From positions 32,085,933-32,149,932 of the forward strand of contig CM034244.1 of assembly GCA_019916065.1 (NCBI GenBank): a DNA stretch of 64,000 nt. Direction: 5' to 3'. Origin of the DNA: Vitellaria paradoxa (lineage: Eukaryota > Streptophyta > Magnoliopsida > Ericales > Sapotaceae). Below the pieces are notes generated by a model. It was not told the origin of the DNA. It searched no databases and was given only the letters and a program-made list of their open reading frames with translations. The position numbers were made by a program, and so were the translations under genes. Positions 26,001 to 38,000 of this stretch are shown here, piece after piece (the stretch's first letter is position 1; every line of letters begins with the position of its first letter).

Positions 26001-29000
26001 GTTTTCATTTTCTTGTTTATCAATATATATATATATATATATATAAATATGGTTTCATTTTCTCTAAGTTGTAGTCAGTCTTTTCCAAATAATTTAACAT
26101 TTATGAAGTTTTTAACTTCTTTCATCTCACAGCTGATTTTGATTTGACGGGGCAGTTGGTGTGGCCTGGTGCAACGCTCTTGAATAATTACCTTTCTATG
26201 AATCCTGAGATTCTACATGGACGTTCTATGATAGAATTAGGCTCTGGTGTTGGTAAGTAATAATCTAGCGTGAGTTTTCCATGATTTTGTCTATGTTTCA
26301 AATTAAATTTTACAAATTTGATAATCCAATGCACTTGTGTTTCCACAAAATTTAACAGAGCTGAAGTTGCGTTGTTTTTAGACAGCCCAAAAAAAAAAAA
26401 AAAATCCTCTTGATCATTCAAATATTTAGCCACAGTTTCTTAAAACCTTGTATCCAATGCATTTATACTGTGATTCATTTCTGTTGTATTAGTGGACTTC
26501 TCGTCTCTCCTCTTTATATCTTCTACTGTTTCTTTCCTTTTAATACAATATTTTGTTGCTGATAAAAAACAAAAAAAAGCATTTGTGTTGCCACCCAATT
26601 TTAATAGAACTGAAGTCATGTTGATTTTTATTGCCTTAAAATGTTAATTTTACGTAAATAAAGCCAAAAAATTCTATTGATCATTCGAACAATTTATAAG
26701 CAGTTTCTAAAAAACTGGAACCCTAGACTTCTAAGGGTGACATGCATAGTGCAAATTCCAAGTCAAACTAGTTATTCAACGCTGTTGAATAGAGCTTAAT
26801 TTGTTATATTATGTAGTTTGATGAATAAGTTATGTAACAGTTCTTAACAGGTACTGACTTGGCATGATGGAAAGTGTTATCCACCCTAGCGCTGTGGCAT
26901 GTGTTTGAGTCATTACTATCAGCTAGGTATCTTATCTACCACCTTTTAGAGACCTTGCTCTCAGCTGGACCCTTATGTGCTTGGTATAACAATCTTATCT
27001 ATTACCCCACCCCTTTTTTTTAAATGATATGACAATTCTTCGTGCTCCCATACCCCTGCTGCATAATGGCATTGAATGGGAATGGATTGGTTTCTAGTTA
27101 TTGCGCTAGGATAATGGATGTCATTCGTAAAATTTGGAGAGCTTCAAATCAAATGAATCACCTCTTCATTCCATACCATATTGGATTCATATTTGAAGTT
27201 GAGGGATGTGGATGGCCGGAGTGGGGATGGATGCTCCAATCGTCTAGGAATAGCGCTGTACAGGGGTGTCATCGGAAGCAAATGGGAGGAGTGCTGGGGC
27301 GAACCCACAGCGATAGAGCGAGAGAGATCACCGGTTGGTTGTAGGTAGAGGAAGGTTATGTGTCATCATGAATAGAGTATCACTATGTGATGGTATTTAT
27401 AGGGGCGAGTTAGGACGAGGAAGTTGGCCTATATGCACTGAGGACAATGGTCCAAGTTAGGTGGTTGACTCTACGTGATCTGACACATCCCTTCATGAAG
27501 GTATGCTCGATCAAGTAGTGGTAACGCTCCTACTTGGTCGGCTAGTACGAGGATTGTGGCCGTATAAGTGCAGAGTGATTGTATGGTATGGAGTTGGTTT
27601 TGTCGGGTAGTGGTTCTCTCTCCATGGGCTAGTCGAGGTGCTTCAATGGATCTCCTAACTCTATTCACCAAGCTACTCATCCCTGGATGGTTTCGTAGGC
27701 AAGTGTGTGCTAGTGAGCCCTTTGATTGGACAATTCCTAGGCCTCGCTCTTGGTCCTTGAGGTGGGGTGATGTAGCACCACGGAGGCAAGAACATAATAA
27801 TAAAATAAAAGTAAACAATGCGAAAGTAAAATGGAAATTATTTCAATATCATTCAAAAACTGCCGATCCCTTACAATCTCTAACCCTTTACATAGGTTAG
27901 GGTTAAAGACCACATGAAATAATATCCAAAAATAAATCAATCAATCTCGAATTTTATGGAAAGCAAATAAATCACATTCCAAAATATTTTATGGAAAACA
28001 AATAAATCAAATCCCTAAAATACTACTCTTCAAATTTAACCCATCCAATTCAAATTTCGTCCCCTCCTAAAATATTTGAATTGGAAACAGTTATCAAAGT
28101 CCCCATCATTCTCTCAGGTTGAAAAGAACTCTGCTCCGCAGAGTGCTAGTGAAGATAATGTGCCAAGAGCTCAGGATCAATGCGGTGGAACTCCTCTTCA
28201 ATAATTCAAGTAGCATCGGAGTCTGGTCTGTGCTTCCACCGGACAAGAAAATGCTGAAGGCGCCCCTGAGGATAAATGATGGTCTCAAAATCAAGCACAT
28301 CAGTGATCTGCTCTACCTCCAGCTGCTGAAGAGAGGGCAGGGCTAGGACCGGTGAAAGAATAGACGTGCCACCAGAAGGACCTGCAGAAGTACCAGAAAG
28401 AAAAACTAGAGGCTCGAATGTGCCTCGGTAAGATAACAAGTCCTCTACGTTGAAAACTGGACTAATACTCATATCAGTAGGTAAATCAATTAAATAAGCA
28501 GTAGTGCCCAATTTGCTACGGATATGAAAAGGTTCAATGGCACGTGCATGCAATTTCTTGAAAGAATGTTTAGGGTAACGCTCTGGGCGAACATGAACCA
28601 TAACATGGTCCCCTTCATTAAATGCAACATTACAACGATGTACATCAGCAGCTAGTTTATAATCTAAATTACTAGTAGCAATTTTTCATCTAACATCAGC
28701 ATAAATATCATTAATGTGTTGGGCAAAGGATTTAGCTGATTGGGATGGTCGGCTATCAGAAGGTAAGGGAATAAGGTCAATAGGCTGGCGAGGGGTAACA
28801 CCATGAACACACTCAAAAGGACTCTTACCAGTGGAATGATTGATAGAGCTATTATAGGCAAATTCAACAGTAGGGAGTAACAAATCCTAAGTTCCCTGAC
28901 CTTCCCCAACTAGACACCTCAGCAGGTCTCCTAAATTTCGATTAACTACCTTAGTCTGACCATCGATCTGGGGATGAAATGCAGAGGAAAATTTCAAATG

Positions 29001-32000
29001 GGTACCAAACAGTCTCCACAGAGTCTTCCAAAAGTAACTCACAAACTTAACATTCCTGTCTGACACTATGGAAGTGGGTAGGCCATGCAGTTTGACAACC
29101 TCTCTAAAAAATAACTTAGACACGTGAGAAGCATAAGCTGTTTTGGTGCAAGGTATGAAGTGGGCCATCTTAGAAAATCATTTGATTATTACCATAATAG
29201 AATCATGACCCCTAGCAGTCCTAGGTAATCCAAGAACAAAGTCCATACTGACATCCTGCCATGGTGCGTGTGGAATAGGTAAGTGTGTGTAACCCAGAGT
29301 TTTGCTTTTTAGCTTTTGCGACTTGACACGTACGACACTGAGAAACAATTCTAGCCACATCTTTCTTTAAGGATGGCCAATAAAATCGATCTTCGACTAA
29401 AGCGATAGTCTTATCCCTACCAAAATGGCCAGCTAATCCCCCTGCATGTAACTCGCAAACTAAAAAGTCGTGAATAAAAGTACAAGGAATGCACCACTTG
29501 GACCCACGAAACAAGTAACTATCTCGAATAAGAAAATCAACTAGTTCACGACGGTTACTTGCCTGGACGTCTTGAAAGATTAGGCCAAAATCGGGACAGG
29601 TCAGGTATTCGTCTTTAAGCCTGTCAAACCCTATGACACGAATACTCATAGACTGTAAAGTGAGAGCAACTCTACTCAATGCATCAGCAACCTTATTCTC
29701 TACACCTGCGCGGTGATTGAGAACAAATGTATATTCTTGAAGAAATTCTACCAATTAAGCATGCTTATTACTCAATTTCTTTTGTGAATGAAGGTATTTT
29801 AAGGCCTAATGATCAGAGTATAGCACAAACCCCTGTGGTAACAAGTAATATCGCCAATGCCATAAGGCTCGGACAACAGCAAACAGCTCTTTATCATATG
29901 TAAAATAACGCTTCCTAGATTCATTAAGCTTTTCACTGAAATATGCTATTGGCCGAACCTCCTGACTAAAGACACCCCTTATACCTACCCCAAAGGCATC
30001 ACAAGTAACCTCAAAGACTTTGAAAAAGTCGGGATGTCTCAAAACAGGAGCCTCTACCATTCTCTTCTTGATTTCCTCAAATGCCTTAGTGGCAGCTATG
30101 GCCCATTGGAAACTCCCCTTTTTCATGCCGTCTGTGATGGGAGCCATAATAAATCCAAAACCCTTAACGAATCTTCGATAGAATGTGGCGAGTCCATGAA
30201 AACTACAAACCTTTGAAAGAGACTTAGGTTCAGGCCACTCAAGGATGGCCCTAACTTTCTCGGGGTCTGCTGCAATCCCTTGATCAGATATAATGAACCC
30301 AAGGAAAGACACCTGAGACTACATGAACGAACACTTGTTGAGATTGGTATAAAGTTGCTCAGCCCACAAAATATCAAAGACTTGCCGAAGATGATCTAAG
30401 TGGTCTTTCTTGGTTTTACTATAGATAAGTATATCATCAAAGTATACCACCAAAAATTTTCCTAAGAAATGGCGTAGGACCTGAGTCATGACTCTCATAA
30501 AGGTACTAGGAGTATTGGACAATCCAAATGGCATTACTAGCCATTCATACAAGACATCGGGAGTCTTAAAGGCAGTTTTCCACTCATCGCCTGGTCTAAT
30601 ACGAATCTGATAGTAGCCACTACGAAGATCTATCTTGGAAAACCAAAGGGAGCTAGTTAAAAGGTCCAGCATGTTCTCAAGGCGAGGAATAGGAAACCTC
30701 TACTTGACAGTGATCTTATTAATGGCTCTACTATCAATGCACATTCTCCATGACTTATCTTTCTTAGGAGTCAGTAACGCAGACTTAGCACAAGGACTAA
30801 GACTCTCTTGAATAGCACCCCTTTGTAAAAGTTCTCCTTCTTCCTTTTGCAACTCAGCACGCTCACTAGGATTCATCCTACAGTGAGGTAAATGAGGTAA
30901 TTGAGATCCAGGTATGAAGTCTATAGCATGTTGAATGTCCCGCATAGGAGGAAGCCTTTCGAGAAGGTCTGTAGGTGTCACATCCTTAAACTGTTCAAGT
31001 AACTAAGCAAGTGTAGGGTCAAGAGGTTCAGAATTTGTAGATTGAACATGAAAAACATTCTCAACCACTAAAGCGAACACAAATCCACACTGTGTTCCAA
31101 TTTTCTCAAATTCTTTCCGAGTCAACAATTGGATGGTGTGGTTCTTTGGAGTAGGAGGCAGTGAAACAGGCTTAGCCTGGGAACCTGACTTAAGTGGAGA
31201 CTCAATGTCGCGTTCCCTTGGTTTAACAGGGTTCAATTGGATGGTCTTACCTTGGTGTTGAAAAGTGTAAATGTTGCATCGTTCATGATATATCACATCC
31301 GTATCATAGAGCCACGGATGACCAAGTAACACATGCGCAACGTCCATAGGAAGAATATCACACCACACTTTATTAGAGTAACTTCCCATCTGAAGAGGGA
31401 CTAAACATCTGTGAGTGACAGATAGACTAGTAGCATCTACCCAAGCTACTCGAAAGGGATGTGGGTGTGGCTCTGGTGTAAGTCCAATCCTCTTAAGTGC
31501 ACGAGTGGATACTACGTTCATGGTACTTCCCCCATCTATGACAATCTTACAAACCTTAGTTCCACACTTAAGGAAAGTCTGGAATATGCTAGTGCACGTC
31601 CAATCTTCCGCCTCCACAGGAGTTGATAAGATACACCGCATGACACCAAGATGGAATTCATCTTCAGCTTCGTGTTTCTTGCACCCATCCTCGGGGTCAA
31701 AACCATCTACTTGTTCAAACTCATCAGACTCAGGGGACGGATCTAGACCCTGACTGAGTACAAGTGCTCGCTGTGGACATTGTGCGGCAATGTGTCCCCT
31801 CTTATGATACACCGCGGCCCAACCCAAGGCATCTCTTAGTTCAGTCGCGGTAGTGCACCCAGCGCGATTCGAACTCCCGCCGCCCGCGTTTACGGTTCAG
31901 AAGGAGTCTTTTTTGACCACTGGGCTAGACCGTGGGGTCTTCTCTTATGACAGTTATGACATTGGATATTTGAAGCACTAGGGCGAAACCCAAAAAAATT

Positions 32001-35000
32001 AGGCTCAGTAGTGTGTCTACCTTGATTTCCCAAGTTAGGACTGTTACTTCCCCGTGAAGTAACTGTACCAGCTTGTAAACTCTCACTCGGTTTCTGAGAA
32101 GAGAATGACTTTGATTGTTGGGATTGCGAAGTCATCCGTCTAGGGGTGGAGAGTTTATACAGTTGTTCAATAGATAGAGTCTTGTGAAAGGCGTCCTCCA
32201 AAGAGTCAGGAGAAAACAAACTTACTTCTCTTTTGAGTTCAGGGCGTAACCCACTAATAAATCTACCCATTGTTCACCAAGACTCTTCTCTAATGTCACA
32301 TCTCATAAAAAGACCCTCAACACTAGACATGTACTCAGTGACACTAAGAGATGCTTGCCTTAAATTCATTAATTGATCGTTCAGTTAGTCTCTATAGAAG
32401 GCAGGAAGGTACTTCTCTTGCAATTTAACTTTCATGTCAACCCAATGATTAATGGGTGGAGCCCCAAATCGCTCTCTCTCAATCTGAACACGTTGCCAAT
32501 ACCGCTTGGCGGAACCAACTAACTTCATTTGGGCAAACATGACTTGATGCAAGTCGAACAAACGATACCACCTAAAGTAATCCTCAATCTCAAGAAGCCA
32601 ATCAGAAAAGACACCGGCATCTAATTGTCCATCAAAGGATGGAGCTTCAACTTTAACAGCCTTGACTATGTTGTTAAACTCATCTTGGTGGTTTATAGGG
32701 TGTTGCACAGATGGTCGAATCCCATAGTTATCCCTATGCGGTCTATGATCTGTAACACGATCAACGGGAGAGAATCTATTACCATAACCTAAAACAGAGT
32801 TTGCATCATCCTCAATGTCTCTCCCATGAGGACCTCGGAAAGTTGCAGTTGGCCGTGACTACCTGGATAAAATCCAACAAAACCGATGGAACTGTGGGAA
32901 GGGTGTAACGTCTGCTTGGGAGCAATAGGGATGTCGCCCCTCTGATCATCTGCCTGACGTTTGCCTAATGCTTTAGCTAATCTATCAAAGTCCTCACGGA
33001 GTTAGTTCATTGAATCTTGTAGTGTGTTCATGTTTCGTTCTAGGGTAAAGACTTTTTGTTCCATGGTAGAAAGGTTTGGTGAATGAATATGAGGTATAGT
33101 ATGAAAGGGAAGGAGATGGATACTGATTTTTTTTTTTTTTTTTGGTTTTTTGGTAAGGGAGGTTGAGATAGAAATTTTATACTAATTTTAACTCAAATTG
33201 AAACAAGTAATTAAAGATTATGCTAGGCCAAAGTAAAATGTCACAAATATGCAAGTAATGAAAACGAGGAGTATGATTGTATTCAAATTTAGGATAATAG
33301 GGGTATGGGAAATGGTGGCTCTCAGTAACCTTTCAAGAAAGAAATTTAATGTAGGTCAAAGAGAGCCCGAAATACGAATTTAATATCTTTCCTAACCAAA
33401 CAGAAAATGTAATCACATTTTGGAGTAGAGGACACGTACCGTTGCGAAGCACAAACTATTTTAGTGTTGCCGGAGGTTCTCCAAAAAGTCGCTAGAGCTT
33501 CGTCAGAGGTCGTCGGAGCTTCGTCGGAGGTTGCCGGAGCACAGGTCAAATCACTGGAGTGTGGTGGTTATTCTGAACTTCGCCGAAGGTCGCCGGAAAA
33601 GTTGTCGGAGATCGCCAGCCGGTTGCCGGAAAAGTCGCAGGAGGTCGTCGGAGTCACCGGTGAGTTCGCCGGAGGCAGGTGGTGCCAATGGTGTGGTTCA
33701 CCTGAATTAAATATTGGTAAAACGTACAAAAACGTACTCGAATGGTTTGAGGGTGCGTAGAGCGACGGCGGCGACTGCGGTAACTGCTGCGGCGACTGCT
33801 GTTTAAGATCTAGCACTGAATCTATTGCAACAACGATGTACAACAGCTTAGGTTATTTGGGTGGGCATAGTGATGAAAACTAGGATTCTTTGGAAGAGTG
33901 GGTTTCTGACTAATATTGAGAGCTGTAGGATCTTTCGGCTCTGATACCACTTGATGTAGCACCGCAGAGGCAAGAACACAACAATAAAATAAAAGTAAAC
34001 AATGCGAAAGTAAAGCGGAAATTATTTCAATATCATTCAAAAACTGCCGATCCCTTACAATCTCCAACCTTTTATATAGGCTAGGGTTAAAGACCACATG
34101 AAGTAATATTAAAAAATAAATCAATCAATTCTCGAATTTTATGGAAATCAAATAAATCACATCCCAAAATATTTTATGGAAAACAAATAAATCAAACCCT
34201 TAAAATACTGCTCTTCAAACTTAACCCATCCAATTTAAATTTCGTCCCTGCCTAAAATATTTGAATTGGAAACGGTTATCAAAGTCCCCATCATGGGGTA
34301 AGTCCCCAACTATTCATCCTCGAGAGTCCCCAGAGGGGGCCATCCCATGGCAAGGTTTTGGAATGCCCCTTAACCCCAAATGCCCCCAAGTAGGAGGAGG
34401 GGATACTTGGCAAAAAGTACCCTCGGCAAGGATGTGGCCACGGGTGACGTCACCTTGCCATGGCAAAGGGTGGCATGGGGGCCTCCTCCCACGGTTGGGG
34501 TGGTCCGAACACCTACAAGGATTAATAAGATCCACAAAGTCGTGGCATCTCTCAGAAAATTATTCTTTAATTGCAGTTCTTTGTCCCAATGATGCCCTTG
34601 TCAACAAGTTTTTGGCCTACTTTGCACCCTTCAAGTTTTCTTTGTGAATGAATGGACAGATTTGTAGGATCAGTAAAATAAAAAAAGGTTGGTTTAAGGT
34701 GTCGGTGCTTCATTACAAGATGTGTAAGCATTTAGCAGCTTTTGGTCTTAGAGAAACATTTTGTGGAATGTCTTATTGTATTCCATTGGTCTAAATTATT
34801 TCCTGATTTAAAGGCATTAAGGTTAAACTGTTCAATGCTATGACTTATTGTTAAGACTCTAGTTTCTCACATTGTGGGAATCTTTGTCCTGCTTTCTTCC
34901 ATTACAAACCATTCATTTTAAAACCAAATAATCAACCCACATTTGCCTCTTTGTTGCAACACACTGTTCATAATTTGGTGCAAAATTTAGTGCTTTTATT

Positions 35001-38000
35001 ATTATTATTATTATTATTTAAGACGTTAGTGCTACAAACAAAATACTGCCCTGTGCAGGTATTACTGGAATTCTTTGCAGCCGATTTTGCTGTGAAGTCA
35101 TGTTAACTGACCATAATGAGGAAGTCCTCAAGGCAAGGTCACGAAATTAAACTTCATTTTTTCTTTCAGAAAAATTCAAAACAAGTTAAGAACTGTATCT
35201 AATCTTCTCATATTTCAATTTTTTACTTAATTTTTCCATTTTCAGATCCTGAAGAAAAATATAGAGCTCCATTCATCTTCTGGCAATTCTAATAGTTCTG
35301 CTGGTAAATTAATCACCCTGAAAATTATAGATTTTTGTTTGGATAACTTGATATCCTGTTTTTGATGTCTTTTGTGCAGAACTAATATCTGAGAAGCTGG
35401 AATGGGGAAATCTTGATCAGCTCAACCAAATTTTAGAAAGGCATCCAGAAGGATTTGATCTGGTTCTTGGGGCTGACATTTATATCCTAATGTCATTTTC
35501 TTTCGCTATAGGTTTCAAGTAATATGCATATGAGCCTAAGTACATGCACACGAGCACATACATATGCATGTCTTATACCTATGGTATTTAATCCTATAGA
35601 TTCAATTATTGATATAAATATGGTTTATATGAGCCTGGAATTTCAAGCTCTCAATACTGCCTAAATTGAAGCAGAACTTTCCCAAAATAAGCCAAATACT
35701 GCTTTCTGTGAGCTTGGTTCAGAATTTATGAGGCATGAACACCTTCTGATCACAATATCATATCATTTTCCAGTACATAGTATCTAAGATTGGTTTATTC
35801 TTTTATCCGTAGAATTTTAATGAATTTATTGTTTTTTTAATTAATGATCACATATATTTAGGGTGTGCTTGGGAGTCAAAAAATTAATGGGTTATGAGAG
35901 ATTTTTAAAGTATGGGTTTTTAGGTGTTCATTCAAACCATGCTTGGAAGTTTTTAAGTTATGGGTTTTGGGGTGTTCTCATGGGTTTGTTTAACACAACA
36001 CATGAATGAGTGTTTTGTTTCAATTTTTTGAACACCCTGATCTAGGGCTTCTCACAGGTTTGTTAAATTTTGAATAAGAATACCCTCGTTAAAATATTAA
36101 AATCCAAACTTGACCTTTTTGAACAAAATGTTATTACTCATATTCCCAATTTCACATTGGTGCAACCTAGATGTTGTATACTTTGGATTTTATATGTTTT
36201 GGATAATCTATAATTTAGATATGACTTATTTGGACAAGTATGTTGGATCTTATATATTTTAGATGATCTATAATATGGATGTGAGTTAGTTGGATTAGCA
36301 TTTTTGGATGTAATTTTCGGAAGACTTTTTGTGTTACTTCAATGTATATCATAATATATTGTTTTGTATGTGTAATGTTTACTAGTTAACGAATAAACTA
36401 GAGTATATGTGTCATTATATATATTAATAAACACTTCAGAACCCATTTAAAAATAAACAGCTAAGCATGGGTTCATTATTTTAAAAATTATGTTCCTGAA
36501 CACCCCAGAACCCATACCAACCCACATCATCTAAACACCTAAGAACCTATACTTTAAAACTCCCAAGCACACCCTTAAGGTTAGTGATTTGTTTCTGTTA
36601 AAATGATTAAGAACATTGGGTGTCAAATCAAAGTAGTTTAGTTTAGTTTTATTTATTTATTTTGAGATTTATAATTTTCCATAATTTAAAAAAAAAAAGT
36701 TGCAGTGCTATATCATATGAGAGTCAATTCATGATGGATGGCAATACAATAGCTCACCTTTATATATATATATATATATATATTTCAAATTCTTTTATTT
36801 CCCTTTTCACACGTACTATTTTTCCATGTGCCTTCAACCCATTGTTTAGAAGTCAAAAGCTAGAACTCTCACTATAAAACCTTCAAAAGAACACCATCAT
36901 AACAGGGTTGTCTTGAATCTCGTCACTACTAGCTCTTTCTAAGGTTTGGCCATTCAATTCAGAAAAATATTAGTATATTCTCTTACGCGTGGAAGGGGAC
37001 TTAAAAAAAAAAAAAAAACTAAGTAACAAACTACCTGTATATTTGTCTCATTCGAAACTGTATAAGTATTCCTAGTTGTCAATGTTCATTTCAATTTTGA
37101 AGGGAATTTCAGCAGTCAACTGGCTAGACTGGTAAGAACATTTACTTTTTTCTTGTTTATATTGTGTGGGATCACACAAAGGGCCTACTCGAATATGTGC
37201 AGGAAGAAGCATTCCTTGTAGGGTCATTACATGTATTTTCTAATTTATTAATTAATTATGTAAATTCCTTTTGTCCAAAATTATGATTCAAAACTATTTA
37301 TATCATATATACCTGAACAAACAGTCATGTTACATAAAACAAGAGCCAAGTTGTTCTGGTGAAGTAATATTTGAAAACATGTCATTTGCTATTTATGTGG
37401 CATGGTAAGTTGACGAGGTGAAAAATAGGTTCATGTAACAGAGTAAAATTGGTAGCATTGTGCCTTATTGATTTTGATTATATAGACTAAGGCTTTTTCC
37501 AAATTTAAACACACAAATGGATGTAGTTTTTTTTCCTACAACCAGTTTGATTTTTTCTAAGAAGCACTTATATACTTCTAGGAAGGTGGACTGCCTCTGT
37601 ATTGTTATATCGTGCTTAGATTTGGGGCTAACAGATTCTTGTCGTTCAGGTTGCCATTCTGTAGATCGCGGCATGGTGCAACTAGGGCTAAGAAAGTTCG
37701 GAAGAACACTAATACTTAAGACTTGGTTACATTTTTTTTTTTTTGCTCAAAACTTTGATCCTTACAAATGAGCTGGACACCTCTATTTATACTCTTCCAC
37801 CTCCTCAATGGATGGTTGAGACTCATTTGATTCAATGATGGAGAAACCATCTCTAGAATTCTCTTTCATATTATTTTGCATTACTAGAACATTCTATACA
37901 TCTCTACAGTATTTACAAGCCTCTAGAATATACATGATACTTCTAGAATATTCAATTTTGCTCTAGACTTCCCAATAACATTTTAAATTACTGTAGAGAA

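Larger units (their letters stand above)
27768..34293 (-). mobile_element. Complete but inactive Ty3/gypsy chromovirus-type retrotransposon
   Basis: A 6526-bp element on the - strand within intron 3 of the methyltransferase gene. It has LTRs of 341 and 342 bp with TGATG...ATCA ends, an exact 5-bp target duplication TGGGG (27763-27767 and 34294-34298), an initiator-Met primer-binding site and a gag-protease-RT-RNaseH-integrase order. A C-terminal chromodomain-like tail ([14 protein letters not shown] near 28.21 kb) points to a chromovirus; the small size and short LTRs suggest a Reina-like lineage (inference). Hand comparison of the LTRs gives about 23 substitutions, mostly transitions, or roughly 7 percent, plus one indel. 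Coding is broken by many stops, one or more frameshifts and a SINE. Confidence 0.92.

Noticed and set aside
27471..27900. Overlapping open frames of 110-115 codons on both strands
   Set aside because: They lie in a GC-rich probable transposon and run into the Ty3 LTR; composition alone explains them.
31415..31753. + strand open frame of 112 codons
   Set aside because: It is the antisense shadow of the Ty3 protease region.
31865..31928. A tRNA gene, because box A and box B are present
   Set aside because: No cloverleaf can be drawn and target duplications flank the piece; it is a SINE.
37090..37200. SINE-like boxes (TGGCTAGACTGGTAAG and GTGTGGGATCACAC)
   Set aside because: Spacing and ends do not fit, and no target duplication was found.
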